From Sanderia malayensis (Eukaryota > Cnidaria > Scyphozoa > Semaeostomeae > Pelagiidae), in assembly GCA_013076295.1 (NCBI GenBank), contig RQOL01000024.1, positions 1 through 64,000 of the forward strand: a stretch of DNA of 64,000 bases, in the 5' to 3' direction. The position numbers were made by a program, and so were the translations under genes. The stretch's first letter is position 1; the number at the start of each line of letters is the position of its first letter. A model generated the notes under the pieces. It worked only from the letters and a program-made list of their open reading frames with translations. It was not told where the DNA came from and did no database searches. Shown in pieces: positions 46,997 through 59,001 of the stretch.

Positions 46997-47600
46997 TTTT
47001 TACTTCTTTTGATTTGTGTACTTATGAGGCCTGTGTATTTATGTCATTGACAGGAATACACCTTTTGTCCTTCTCATAATACATTAGTTGGTTGAATGGA
47101 TTTTCAGCAAAAACAATTGTAAAACAACTCCAAGAGGCGAGCAAATGTAAAGCTGATAATAAAATCCAAATTACTTGATTATTGATAATAAAAATCTAAA
47201 ATCTAAATTTTCCAGCATCTAAAATCTGATCTAAAGTCTCACTTGAAAGGCTCACATAAAATTGCTCTCAAATGCATCATCGGGAATTTCCATCTCTGCC
47301 TCATCAACTGAACTATGCAATGAATTATCCTCTCTTGATTTTCTGCTTTCAAAAAGAATGCCCAAAATATATTTTTATCTGACTCGATTCGAAGCAAAAC
47401 TCTACAACTCAATCAGTTAACATTCAGCAAGATCAACAAAAAAAAGAAAAATAGTCCCTCCTCGCTGGCACGTGCGTCCGCAATGTCTCCTGGGACGGTC
47501 CGGCGGTCAGGGGGTAAAGTCATGTTACAAGACATGCATGGGGGTAATGTTACAACAATTACAATAACAACTAAAAGAATAAGTATCTGTCCAGTTTTTC

Positions 47601-48193
47601 TCATAACCTCACAAACACAATCGACATTTCTTGCCCCAATGATTTATACACGTCTTGGTTAGTGTAAAATTGTGATGATAATGTTTCTTTACAGATTCTT
47701 GCCTTCACTTTTACACCAGACGTGAACTCTAGCTTGAACCATTGTACTAACGAAACTGTATCCAAAATATGGATCTTGTATATTCTGCTTCTGGTGAATT
47801 CTTCCACGTGGTCATCTTTTTCCCAAAGGAAAATATACTTATTACAGTTACCTAGATTTTGCCATATCATCTTCTGCATTGTCAATTTCAGGTTTTTTCA
47901 GAACTATATCGCTGCTGTGAGGGAGCAATTCCAGTTCTTCCGTTTTATTTTGAAGAGCCACTACTCGTGGAAGCTCGCAAATAGCCAAATAGAATTCTTT
48001 GAATTCTTTTCTTCCAGATTCTTCCCAAATCACTCTATTCTGCCTCAGCTTGGTCAGCTTTCCCCTCAGGAGAGAAAATTTCCCATGCTTGAGACCATGT
48101 CTTCATAGTCGAATATCTTTGCCAGTGTTGATAACTCCTTCTTAATTATACTCTCATAGCCCTCCTCTCGTGCAGTCTTTAGTTTCTCGCATA
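47601..48193 (-). pseudogene. Unrecognised coding remnant, right copy
   Basis: Inverted partner of 17,053-17,645, with the same three frames and the same two breaks, so the breaks predate the duplication or are systematic. Confidence 0.35.
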
Positions 48194-48194
48194 T

Positions 48195-50179
48195 TAGACA
48201 GGGAATTTCTTATAACAATCGAGCAAAGTGCCTAACCTTAGTTTTTATTCTTGATTCGGGTACTACAAGCCCTGGTGAGTATTTTAAGCCTTGGATACAT
48301 TTTTGTAAAACAATAGAAATCACGTGATCGATGATGTCATTTCCCCCCGGTCATCAAAATTTTGACCCCCCTATTTTGAAAAATGCTTCCGATAATCTTA
48401 TTTAACATCGTAATAGGAGCAAAAAGTTCTAAAGGATCAACTTTGTCAGGCTTGTGGATAGCGAGCTATGGCTGTTTGAAGTCCTCGTGACGTCATCAAA
48501 ATGGCGGATATATAATTTTCAAATATGCTTAAAGTTACGAATTCCTGATCCTGTTAATGTGTTTTATAGCTTTTTATGAGGTACTTACATGACTGTTCTG
48601 CATATGTTTTATTTTTAAACTATTTTTTTCTAAATTTGTGTTATTTTTTTAAAGTTTGAAAGGATACATAACCGTGGTCGCAGTCATTACGGCAGCCAAT
48701 CATCCGCAGAATCATCGCTCGAGAAGAAATCGGAAACTTCCCATTCGCTTTCGTCGTCCTTTTCACTGGTGGTCATGTCCGATTCTGTTGTCATCTCTGA
48801 TAATCGCGACGAGGTTCCTCTTTCAATCTCACTCTCTGCTTCGCAGGGATATTTTTCTGTCACAACGGGAATGCAGGCAGTGTCTGTTCTTTTTCTTCGT
48901 TTTCTAAATTTTGTTTTGTTTGAGACTTCTGCATCGCTTATTTCTGCATCTGCATCGCTGTCATAATCTTTACGCTTCTTCTCCCGTTTTCGTAAAGAAA
49001 CTGATCAGTGATGAGTCGAAGTGCCAGTTGATTCGATACTTGGGTGTTGGCAAGAGTTTAGATAAGGAGGTGTTAGACGACGTACAAGAATTCATTCGAA
49101 CTGTTGTATACAATGGTAAAAATGACGAGTCTTACGTTGAAACAAGAATAAGGTTGTACCAACAGTTGAAAGAGAAAACATCTCTCTCCATTCCACCAGA
49201 TCCCGACTCAATAGTACAAGCCATCAAAAGATGTCACTTGCAGGTGTTTATTTGGAAACGGTGCTGCCTTCGAGATATCGAAGCTATTTCGTATGAAGAA
49301 AACGGTTGGAGGAATGAGAACAACAGCTTGACGCCCAAATGGTTTTCAGGGAAACAACTGCCACCATCCCTTTCGCAAAAACGAAAACGGGAGAAGAAGC
49401 GTAAAGATTATGACAGCGATGCAGATGCAGAAATAAGCGATACAGAAGTCTCAAACAAAACAAAATTTAGAAAACGAAGAAAAAGAACAGACACTGCCTG
49501 CATTCCCGTTGTGACAGAAAAATGTCCCTACGAAGCAGAGAGTGAGATTGAAAGAGGAACCTCGTCGCGATTATCAGAGATGACAACAGAATCGGACATG
49601 ACCACCAGTGAAAAGGACGACGAAAGCGAATGGGAAGTTTCCGATTTCTTCTCGAGCGATGATTCTGCGGATGATTGGCTGCCGTAATGACTGCGACCAC
49701 GGTTATGTATCCTTTCAAACTTTAAAAAAATAACACAAATTTAGAAAAAAATAGTTTAAAAATAAAACATATGTAGAACAGTCATGTAAGTACCTCATAA
49801 AAAGCCATGAAACACATTAACAGGATCAGGAATTCGTAACTTTAAGCATATTTGAAAATTATATATCCGCCATTTTGATGACGTCACGAGGACTTCAAAC
49901 AGCCATAGCTCGCTATCCACAAGCCTGACAAAGTTGATCCTTTAGAACTTTTTGCTCCTATTACGATGCTAAATAACATTATCGGAAGCATTTTTCAAAA
50001 TAGGGGGGTCAAAATTTTGATGACCGGGGGGAAATGACATCATCGATCACGTGATTTCTATTGTTTTACAAAAATGTATCCAAGGCTTAAAATACTCACC
50101 AGGGCTTGTAGTACCCGAATCAAGAATAAAAACTAAGGTTAGGCACTTTGCTCGATTGTTATAAGAAATTCCCTGTCTA
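48195..50179. mobile_element. Foldback element FB-1, right copy
   Basis: Inverted partner of 15,070-17,051, carried inside the right arm of the 10-kb duplication. Termini and arm structure are the same. The centre plus right arm give a longer open frame (48,911-49,687) than in the left copy. Confidence 0.82.
48990..49687 (+). CDS. Transposon gene 3' end with acidic tail, FB-1 right
   Basis: The open frame covers the same blocks as the left copy without a break: VGKSLDKEVLDDVQEFIRTV, RLYQQLKEKTSLSIPPDPDS, IKRCHLQVFIWKRC, a basic region (KRKREKKRKDYDSD) and an acidic Ser-rich tail ending DDSADDWLP at 49,687. It lacks a credible start: upstream frame back to 48,911 is antisense to the tail in the other arm. 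It is best read as the C-terminal ~230 residues of a larger protein, left open by chance or recency. Nuclear basic and acidic patches are seen; function is unknown. The same tail pattern occurs in the FB-2 element at 31,586-32,280. Confidence 0.6.
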
Positions 50180-50506
50180 TATAACTAAAAGATCCTCTAT
50201 AGTATCTCCCGGTGCTCTTGCAGACCAATGTCGCTTTCTTCTTTCCTTGCTTTGCAGCCTAATATATATGCAAGAGAAAAACGATTACAACGACATATAA
50301 GGACATACAATAATATCCAGTTGAAAACTACCTTCCAAAGCAATGTAATCATTCGAGATACTACGCAAATCCGTGAGAAGTTGCTCCCGAAGTTCGTCTC
50401 TTTCATCCTCATCTTGCTTTAGTGCATCGTCATTTTTGTTCAATAACCTCGTCGCAGTGCCACGGTGAGATTTTCTCATTCTCTTTGCTTTTCCCAGGTT
50501 ATCCAT
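50180..50506 (-). pseudogene. Unrecognised helical fragment, possibly gag N-terminus, right
   Basis: Inverted copy of 14,746-15,060. Two extra bases near 50,332 change the frame after the helical part relative to the left copy. Confidence 0.35.
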
Positions 50507-50695
50507 TTCTATTTTCTGCCAAACTTATCCAACTTATTGTATTGGCTGGATTCCTTCTCTCTTGTGTTTCTTTTGTATTTCAATATTATCGATGTTGATG
50601 TTAAGCTGTAGCGATTTTTCGAGTCACGTCGTGGTCACCATTTTAGTAATTTTAGAGAAATCTTTATTTACTGATCAATGGAGAGTTATTCTTTT

Positions 50696-51763
50696 TTAAG
50701 CTAACCTTATGAAGGCTTGAGCTTTGGAATTGCCAGAGTTGAATGAAGTCTTCCAATTTAAGTTTAATGGAGCTGTCGAAGGGTACAAAGATGAATGACC
50801 TTTTTTAGATTCTCTGAAGATGTGGTAGCTTCTTGTGGAATTGAAACATCGGTCATTGGGAAGAAGGCCACGTGCAGAACCGTAGTTTTCCGTAATGAAA
50901 ATGTCTGATGCTCTTCCACCATGCAATCTGACACAAAGGAAATCGCATTGCACATCTATTTGGCCATTTGATTAGTGGTTTCAATAACGCCATTAACCGT
51001 ACCCATGTAAAAACAATAGCTGTTACCAGCCCAATAGCTACATCAAACCGATAAGCAAGGTCTTGCACTTTCAACTTACATTTCAAGCGCATCATCACCA
51101 TCAATAACTCTATGTTGCCTGCCACGACTTTCGGGTGTTGGACCAAAGAGATCGATTAAGAAAACAGCTTATCAACTTTCAAACAACATGAAAAATAACG
51201 TAAAAACTCTCGAAGAATATCAGCAAGAGAATATTAGAATTCTAACATCGACCACGCGGACCAGACACCATGGGTCGTTACCAGACTCCCTAACTGACTG
51301 CGCAGCGACACCGTGCCCAAGAGCCTGATAACTGGGTGTAGGCCTTTGTATGGGGTGTGGAATTACCACAAAATACAAAAAAAGTTAAATTTATCAGTAC
51401 TAAAAGTTTAGCGTTCTTCACATCTAACTCAAGAGAGAGCTTTCTCTTCGAGCCTGGGCGTCTCTTAAAACTTCTAAATGCTCCTTCACTTGCCTGCATT
51501 AATGCTTCTTCTGCTTTACTTTTCTGCTGTTCTTTCTCTCTCTGACCTTGCCCTTTCCAATATTGCATGCGACAAACAACTGGTAATAAATGGTCAAAAA
51601 CTAGTTTTAAAATGTTTGCTCCCCCAAAGCCGGTGTAGAACTGCACTTTGTAATCTCTAGGAATTTGCTGTAGTTCATATTCAGGTCCTAAACTAGACAC
51701 AAATTCATCTAGAGTCTTTGGCGTGTATTGTTCTGTACTTGCAAAGAGCACTGTCTGGTTCAT
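50696..51763 (-). pseudogene. ISL2EU/Harbinger-like transposase, right copy
   Basis: Inverted partner of 13,494-14,556. The N-terminal frame is open further here (51,763 to about 51,290) because a G-run near 51,430 differs. The helix-turn-helix block is at 51,140-50,960. No intact DDE core. Confidence 0.6.
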
Positions 51764-51919
51764 TGTTACCGGTATTTTTTGGGCTTCGACGCAAGTTTGT
51801 TTCGCCAGAAAGTGGCTTGCCGCGATTTTTTTCTCTTCACTGGTGTCTTTTTCATCTCTGCATCGCGCCGTGTCAGGTATACATTGTTGGGTAATTAAAG
51901 TTGCCAAGTGGCTTCCCAA

Positions 51920-52393
51920 ATTTGAAATGATTTGAATAAACGAGCATCCCATTGTCTGCAGCCTTGTACGCAAGACCATCTTCCGAGTTGATAAATCTGG
52001 GGGTACCCGTCTTTGCATAAAGTCTTAGCAATTCACAAATGTAGAGGTTTGCAACTCTGAGATCAACTCTAGGTGCTCTGGCCTGGCAACACAACACCTG
52101 AATAGAGTTATGTATGCCTTTACCATTTCACCTGTGCTCTTTTTGACGTATAACGGACCTGCAAAGTCTTCACCAGTGTTGCTGAAAGGTAAAAGTTCAG
52201 TTGTCCTAAAATTTGGCAGTTCGGTGGTGGGAGGTGGTTTAAAAGCCCCCCCTTAGTCTGTTGCAAGTCTCGCACTTGCCCATCACTAGCTTAACTTGCT
52301 GTCTCCCTTGAGGTACCCAGAACCTTTCTCTAAATTTAGTTAAAGTTGATCTGAGCTTGTTGTGGTGCACTCTATAAACTTTGTGAAAGAGCA
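51920..52393 (-). pseudogene. BEL/Pao integrase fragment, right copy
   Basis: Inverted partner of 12,865-13,345. The second frame (52,097-51,873) is open through the LYAKTGTPRF block. The first frame is broken by an extra C in a run near 52,247. Confidence 0.75.
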
Positions 52394-52529
52394 AGTGAAG
52401 TGAAACGCTTTGTAATCAAAACATAAACTAAATATTCAGATTTGTATAGTTCAGACCGCTTGGTATATATCATTCCACATTCTACTCCTTACCCCTTGTG
52501 TCCCTATGGTCTTACACGTCAGCCTTGCA

Positions 52530-53050
52530 GGATCCATTGTGTAAACTAAGTCTTTGAAAGTTTCTCATCGAATTTTGCTTTTGCGAAACCACTTTGAAAT
52601 TTCAGCCAGAAGGTAACCAAGATTGGATGGCATTTTCTCAAATGGTTTTTGAATGCACAAAGCAAGGGAATGACATATGTATCGGTTTAGCTGGCAATCA
52701 GGGGACTCTGCTTTTACCCTTGACCAGACTAAATCATGCTGTCCATTCATCGCTGACGCCCCATCGCTGCCAAACCCAATACAACTAGACAAGCTCATCC
52801 CCATTTCCTCCAATGTAGTCTTGAGATGTACAAAAAGTTTGACCCCCTTAGCTCCACAGACTGAAATAATCCAGCATAGTCAATTGCTCCTCTTGCCTCA
52901 TCGAAATATCGAACTACTACGCACAGATACTTTTCAGAAGAAACATCAGTCCACTCATCTATCAGAACATAATATTTCTTGTCGCGAACTGCATCTTTCA
53001 GGTTCTCGTGAAGGGCTGGAGAAATCACTTTCGAAATCAACTTCCATGCA
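52530..53050 (-). pseudogene. hAT-like transposase fragment, right copy
   Basis: Inverted copy of 12,213-12,745 with the same conserved blocks, read from 53,040 to 52,565. A one-base difference near 52,895 shifts the frame relative to the left copy, so the two are broken differently. Confidence 0.7.
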
Positions 53051-53131
53051 GCTGCAAGTGTTTAAGGGCACTTTCTTTTCCATGCGTTTTCATTAATTCT
53101 ACTCAACGGCTTTAAAATACCAGATAACGAA

Positions 53132-54190
53132 TTATGAACGTTGTCCAGAACCGGGGTTGATGACGAGGGTGCATCTGTTTCCAGCATGCTTTCCCCCACA
53201 GCCCGGTCTGTTGCATACATGTTTAAATCGGCAGGTAGCCTCGTTACAAAATCGTCCTGTATTAAACTTGCGGCATACATCGTCCTTTGTTGCCACAAGG
53301 GATTTACTGTTAAAGGGTCCTTTGTTAAAAATACGATTCTCTTGTGGGCCGGCTGTGAACGTCATCAACCAGAGATGTTGGTCAATCCTTCCCCAGTTCA
53401 TCGTTCAGTCATTGGCAGCCTTGGCGCGAAACTTGCGGTCGTAGAGCAGCCACCCAAGTGGTGGAAATGAAAGGCCGCATAGCGAATTGTCTCCAAATAG
53501 GAGAACAATTCAACATCCCTCGCCGGGAATTTTGAGGCGAGAATTTTTGAATACACGATAAACGCATCAGTCCACTTTTCGATGCGGGTGATGGGCTTGT
53601 CCCCGTAACCAGTTTCAGGTCTTTATCATCCCCCATAGAAATGGAAAACTTTTGTGATGCCGGGGGGATAATTTATGGACGCTCTCAGGTACTAATTTTG
53701 ACAAGTCAAAAAACTCACCACTCTGGGTTTGCCTGACGAGGTTGCTGGAAATCTCCGGTGAGAAGGCATTGATCGTTTGCGTGGCCGGCATCAGTGGGGC
53801 TGAACAGCTTGGAAGATGCGACATTCTGAGTGAAACTGGCTGCGGCGTACTTGCTGGTCTATCTGTCTGTGGAGGCTTGTTGGCGGTCATCAGTTCACAG
53901 ACGATGGTAGCCAGAGAACCCTCTATTGCAGTTTGGACGATTTGGTCTAACTCAATATGGTTGAGAGAGCTGGAAGCCGATGCTCCTGGATGCTCTGCTG
54001 AAGCAGTTGATGCTGACGAGGACGGTCCAGGTGCGGCAGGTCCAGGCGTTACTGCGAATGCTGGTTCTATGGTTGACACTTCCATGTTGGCTTCGGTTGC
54101 AACACTGGGCCATGAAATAGCAGTAGTCACTGCTGTAGACGGTCGCGTACTTCTCCGTATGCTTTGTTTCGCTGACTTGCTTTTAGGCAT
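53132..54190 (-). pseudogene. Gag-like protein with Cys/His knuckle (DIRS-type), right copy
   Basis: Inverted copy of 11,075-12,130. The start is the ATG at 54,190. The N-terminal frame is longer here (open to about 53,615), and the knuckle is readable to its stop (53,401-53,132): cysteine and histidine residues are spaced as CRKFNTGRFC, then CRFKHVC, then a second group. Two frame breaks remain in the middle. No reverse transcriptase or recombinase of the same element is seen in the window. Confidence 0.55.
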
Positions 54191-54757
54191 CTCACCTAGC
54201 TTTCGTTGAGATAAATTTTTTGTCCCAATCATCAAAATGTTCAGAAACTGTCTATTCATGTCAAATTGCTACCCATTTCTGACTTACAGCCCAAATTTCA
54301 TAAGATTTGGGTCATCAAGCTCTAAGTAATTTCTAGGGTTGCCAGACCCTATTGGTCAGCAGTAGCCAAACATGATTCTGAAGGAGGCCAAAATGTAGCC
54401 TGATTTTTCAGCAGAAGAAAACACATGGTTTAACAGAAATAGATCAATTTTTATATTTTAAAATGAACCATTTCCATGGATGCATCGTTCAGTTAATTCA
54501 GACTTAATTAAATTTAGTTAAAAAATAAACAACGTGAAGGGAAACAGAACCAAAATTTTGCCAAAGCAGTAACCAAGTTTATAACAGGGTAATTGTTTAT
54601 AATGAATTATGTTTATATATCATATATTTTTCATTTCATGGTTGGATTGTTGTTATAAAATTATTCACAAGTATTCATTCAAGCTACGTCCTTCATCTGC
54701 CGAAGTTTCTCCTTGGCTGTAGATGTTTGCGGAATGGAACAACTGAAGCATTTCTTG

Positions 54758-55100
54758 TTAAACAATGAAGTCCCGGCAACATTTTTGCCCAAACTTGAAA
54801 TTCACTCTAATTCTGATTACATCATCCAGCATAACAAGTCGCATTCTGCTTCTTATCTTTGTTCTTACATTAGTAACATGTGAAAACACTCTCTCGCATA
54901 TAGCATTGCTCACTGGGGTCGCAAGGGCAGTTAAAGCATAGAGAGCCAATTTTTTAAATAGTTGCTCTCCTGTACTAGATGTGTATTTCAAAATTCTGCG
55001 CCAAAATTCAGCTGAATGTCTTGGAACAACTCCACTAAAAGCGCTTTCGGCTGCCCAATCGACGTGAAGTATCCTGCTGTATTCTTCCTAAACTGACGAT
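54758..55100 (-). pseudogene. hAT transposase C-terminal dimerisation domain
   Basis: The frame ending at 54,758 contains ALYALTALATPVSNAICERV, then SHVTNVRTKIRSRM and LDDVIRIRVNF, the hATC dimerisation signature. Upstream bases to about 55,100 continue the reading with FWRRILKYTSS in place. It lies outside the inverted arm and is unrelated in position to the hAT fragments inside it. The catalytic core is absent. Confidence 0.8.
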
Positions 55101-55204
55101 ATGTCAGCCAAGGTGTGAAGCATGGGTAAAAAATAAAATGGACGGTGAACCTGAGAGAGAACTGTCATTAGGGACAGTTAGTTGAGACCTGAAAATAGTT
55201 TCAT

Positions 55205-55602
55205 TCATTTCATTCTATTTTCAACCTGTGTAAGCGCTTCAACGCAAGCCATTATTGCTATTGCTACGTAACTATTGCTTCTAATAGCAAATCCGAAGTA
55301 ATTTTGGATGCGTTTTATAGTCTGTTTTGTCAGTCGACCAGCACCTCCAACCGTCTTTCCATCTGTTAACTTTATCCCTTTTGTTCTTTCTTGTATTCTG
55401 TAAGAGCTGTCCCCATTCTTTTCTGTATATGGCCAACACATTCCTCCTTGGTAATTTTATAAAGCTCTCCATACTCCTCTTCCAGTGCTTTAGAATTTTC
55501 TCCAAAGCAACTGCTATCACCTTCCCCTACCAATTGAGTATACTTCAGTTCACTCGACTCAATGCTTCGCTTAAAAATCAGAATGGCTCCTTTATTCTCC
55601 AT
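55205..55602 (-). pseudogene. Mutator-like transposase fragment
   Basis: Three overlapping frames together show YTQLVGEGDSS, ECVGHIQKRMGTAL and IKLTDGKTVGGAGRLTKQTI with LQNYFG-like continuation, the order of a Mutator-like transposase domain family common in cnidarian genomes. Two frame breaks. It separates the hATC domain from another possible hAT piece at 55,706. Confidence 0.65.
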
Positions 55603-55705
55603 GTCTCGAGATGACTCTTTGTGATTTATGTCACATGAGTCTTGATGGTTCTCATACCATTGTGCAAAATCGTCTGCAATTAAATCTATGCTCCATCACG
55701 GAATA

Positions 55706-55924
55706 TTAGGATTTGATTTCAGTGATGAGAAGACGCTGAGCCTCTGCATCTCGCTGAAATGTTTTCTGTAAACCTGTAAGGATTTCAAGGATGTCACCCA
55801 TGAGAAATATAGGCCAAGTGTGTTTTTCATCCCAAGTCTTGAAAAAGAAACCTTGATTGAATCCCTTTAGGTTCTTTCTAAAAAAGTGAAAAGTGGAAAT
55901 ACTGGAACTTGTTCTTATTTGCAA
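55706..55924 (-). pseudogene. Possible hAT transposase middle fragment
   Basis: The frame contains FFFKTWDEKHTWPIFLMGDI then LEILTGLQKTFQRDA, which resembles the helical region between the two halves of the hAT nuclease core. This is judged from pattern only. It would fit the hATC domain downstream, with the Mutator fragment inserted between. Confidence 0.35.
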
Positions 55925-56222
55925 TGGAATTTCGTTGCATGTCTTTGCACTTGTGTAGAGAAAAGGTGTTTTAGAGAACTTTAGGATTGAGCCTTGAGAT
56001 GTCTAAATTAAGTTGATTTCTTGTTTGATATTTCGAAGTCTGGTGCTAAGTCCACCCATCTTTCAATCCAGAGCTCTCAATCAGCGTCTTTGCTCTGTTT
56101 TGGAAACGCTGGAGATGATCAAGTTGCAGTACCACTAAAATGGAAAATAGTATAAAATGTTTAAAAGAAACTAATGGTCGATGAAGGAGTATAGAAGCTA
56201 TTTAACAAAAATGTGGAACTGT

Positions 56223-56835
56223 TTAATTATGGGACAATAATGTAAGCAAGTCACAAGATGTAATGTTCAGCGATATGCTGCAGCACGTTTCCAAGTCTTC
56301 TGCCCCATGCATCCTATATCGCTCGTGCCACATAATCTCATCCAGGTAGGATGGCACCCTTAATGTTGTCCCAAGTAATGCCAAGCACCTTAGTCTTTTC
56401 CCCATGCTCACGGTGCACCTAGGGTATCCTTGGCACAGTTCAGGTTCTTTCACTCCCTCTCCTTCCTTAACTGCAATCTCCAGGGCTAACTCTATCATTT
56501 GTTTTCCACTTACGCAAGTGAAATCCTCCTTCTTTCTCGCTCGCGCCCTCTCATACATACTCACAGCCTCCTTCGTGTTCTCACATCTCGTCACTAAATT
56601 GTCTCCTATCATTTGGCTCTCAAAGTCTGGGTCTTCCTTTTCATACTTCTGGATGTGATGCCTAAGAGCACAGTTTAGGAGAAATAGCGAGGAGTTACAC
56701 TGTTTTAATACTTCATCATAGGTGGTTTGATGGAGGAAGAAAGACACTTTGTCGTTGTTTGGGAGACCATAGATGAACTGCCTCGTTTCTGCAACAGGGA
56801 CAGCTTTCTTGTTTAGTGGCAACAGTTGCAAAATA
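56223..56835 (-). pseudogene. BEL/Pao reverse transcriptase fragment 1
   Basis: From 56,831 the frame shows the Pao RT block SSLFLLNCALRHHIQKYEKE and, about 15 residues on, DNLVTRCENTKEAVSMYERA, the position of the YVDD box (here lost). After a frame break near 56,530 the Pao KVLG-type block is only partly readable. It abuts a LINE fragment at its 5' side. Confidence 0.7.
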
Positions 56836-56839
56836 TTTA

Positions 56840-57042
56840 TTCAGTACAGATGGACTCAGTGTTGAACGCTTAGCTGGTGGGTGTAAGACGCTATGAATGA
56901 CTTTCCATACCTCTTTTTTGTTTTGCTTTGAAAGTGCCTTATGATAAAAAGAAGCTCTCACTTTTCTCACTGCTTTCTTTACGGCACGTTTACTTTCTCT
57001 AAATTTCTCCCACAACAGACTACTGTCAGAGTGACTCTCCAA
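56840..57042 (-). pseudogene. LINE ORF2 linker fragment fused to BEL/Pao
   Basis: LLWEKFRESKRAVKKAVRKV, then KKEVWKVIHSVLHPP and LNKYFATVATK are typical of the segment between endonuclease and RT in CR1-like LINEs. The frame passes straight into BEL/Pao DNA at about 56,835, with no LINE RT following. Confidence 0.55.
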
Positions 57043-57189
57043 TTAATCTTCAACTGTTGGTCATCTCGTCTGGCCGTCCTGCTCATGTGGGGTGTTCTGC
57101 AAGCATGAAGCATGAAAGCATCACAAGATCATGTCCTTACATAAGAATCGAATTTGGATTCACTTTTGAAGTTGAAGTAAGCTACCTCT

Positions 57190-57690
57190 TTGCATGACAC
57201 ACCCATTTGAGTCATACGACGACAACCAGGAGATTCAGGGTGACGCGCTCTTGCTGGTTGTGATGATGGTGATGCATGCGGTGTTGATGTTCGCAAAGGA
57301 GGCAACAACGATAGCAGTAGCGGTGATGGTTTTTTTTTTGGACGAAAATAATTTTTGTTGTTCCGATAATGGTCAGCGCTATTGCTGCTGCTGTGGAAGT
57401 TAATCGGTGGTGTGTGAATGTGTTGTGAAGTAATTTGAAACAGTCCTGTTGTCGTCGTCATCATTTCCATTTGATTGAATCATTCAAGTCTGGGTGATTT
57501 TGGAAGGGCAGAACTCTGTGAAGGCGGTCATTGCAAGTGTGTAGCATTGGCATAGTTGCAGTTGATGATTTCAATAGAAAACCTACACATTTTAAGACAC
57601 TGCTGCTGTTGTTGCAGGGCTGCTCACTATTGGTGAGGGGGTGTTAGTAGCGCTGCCGCTGGTGATGCGGGTGGCGGTGGTGGTGTTAAT
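57190..57690. repeat. Low-complexity trinucleotide-rich region
   Basis: Imperfect GTT/GCT/GGT and GATGGT runs, including GCTGCTGCTG and GGTGGCGGTGGTGGTG. The proline- and serine-rich ORFs over it are composition artefacts. It divides two BEL/Pao fragments. Confidence 0.7.
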
Positions 57691-58167
57691 AACAAAAAAT
57701 ATCCCGGTAACGAGCCCAGACTGCTGACACCACTATTCAATGTGCCCCTTTTAGCTGGCTTATTCATCACCATAGCTTTTCCCAGTTCCGAACGGCCACA
57801 TTTCAACATATCCTTTTCACATGCCCAACCTATACCAAGTACTTTAGTCTCTCCTCCAGCTTCTTTCTCTTGCCCCAATGTCTCCTTGGCATAGGATTTC
57901 GTCAACCTGTCCTTGCGACATATCACTACCAGACTTCCCTTCAACCTACAACATTTTCTCTCCCAAGCCTTTATCATTTATCTTCCATTTTCTTACCTGA
58001 AAACCTCCTTGCCTTAACCTATTCCATGCCTTGTTGAATGGCTCAAAGGCTACATCCTTATTGTCGGCTCCAGCTACCAAATCATCCACATAGAATGACT
58101 TAGACAAAAGAGCAACAAAGTCTAGATCTAATTCTCCAAGTCTGCAAATGGTGGCGAAGAACTGCAT
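57627..58167 (-). pseudogene. BEL/Pao reverse transcriptase fragment 2
   Basis: The frame 58,167-57,946 has the intact catalytic box SFYVDDLVAGADN followed by RLRQGGFQVRKWKIND, the Pao RT palm and following region. A shifted frame (57,977-57,627) continues with ETKVLGIGWACEKDMLK and NKPAKRGTLNSGVSSL. It covers the RT-RNase H junction region. A different copy from fragment 1, since both include the YVDD region. Confidence 0.8.
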
Positions 58168-58369
58168 TCAGTAAAAATGGTGAACTGTTTACCCCAAACA
58201 CAACCCGATTGAACCTATAAATAACAACCTCTGACTCTCAACAACCTCAACCTCTGACGCAACAACAACAGGCCTAATCTTCCCTTTGCGCTTCTCTGAT
58301 TGGTTAATAAACCAAATCTATTTTTAGCATGTGCACAGGCAATCTTTTAACATTGCACAGGACAATTTC

Positions 58370-58792
58370 ACAGACTACGGAGAAGAGATTACAATCAGCA
58401 GATGCAGAGATATAGTTTTACAGAAGAATGCTCAGAATATCTTGGACAGATCACATGTCAAATGAAGAAGTACTTGCTAGAGCAAAAACAAAAATGAAAC
58501 TTGTTGAAACAATCAGGAAGGGGTAATTGCAATTTTTAGGACATGTTTTGAGAAAAAAGAACTGGAAGAAGTGGCAGTAACTGGAAAAATTGAAGGAAAA
58601 AGAGCTAGAGGAAGGCAGAGGCTCACTTTCATCTCAAGTCTCAGCCATTGGATAAAGATAAGCAAAAAGAAAATAATCAGAACAGCAGAGGACAGAGAAT
58701 TATGGAGAGCCATGGCCGCCAACGTTCTGGCAGAACAGGGCACTGAGAGAGAGAGAGGCTTACAAAATCTAAACATCTGCGTAAAAAAATAA
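58370..58792 (+). mobile_element. 5'-truncated RTE-like LINE 3' end
   Basis: The frame reads LRISWTDHMSNEEVLARA, a stop near 58,524, then FLGHVLR and TGKIEGKRARGRQRL with RTAEDRELWRAMAANV, the C-terminal signature of RTE/BovB-like and related LINE proteins. The stop codon of ORF2 is at 58,792. It lies between the BEL/Pao fragment and the glycosyltransferase duplicate. Confidence 0.8.
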
Positions 58793-59001
58793 AATTTGTT
58801 ATCACCATAAAAGTCTTAGTAAAAACTTAAATCAAAATTAAAAAATGCAAAATAGGCCACAATCTATATGAGCTTAAAGAAAAAAAATAAACATGAAATG
58901 ATATGCAAATTTAAGCACATAAACCCAAATCCTTGTATTAATATAATAGTTATGAGTATCCATGTAATTGATAACAAGTAAACAAATTTGCATCATATGG
59001 C

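Larger units (their letters stand above)
44715..54688 (-). repeat. Right arm of ~10-kb inverted duplication
   Basis: Reverse-complement partner of 10,583-20,400. It carries one extra 107-bp insertion (45,050-45,156). The inner edge begins AAAATAGATTC, the bases facing the gap in the left arm. Sequence beyond the outer edge (54,689 on) differs from that beyond the left arm. Confidence 0.93.

Noticed and set aside
57129..57470. Ser/Pro-rich ORF
   Set aside because: Low-complexity trinucleotide DNA explains it.
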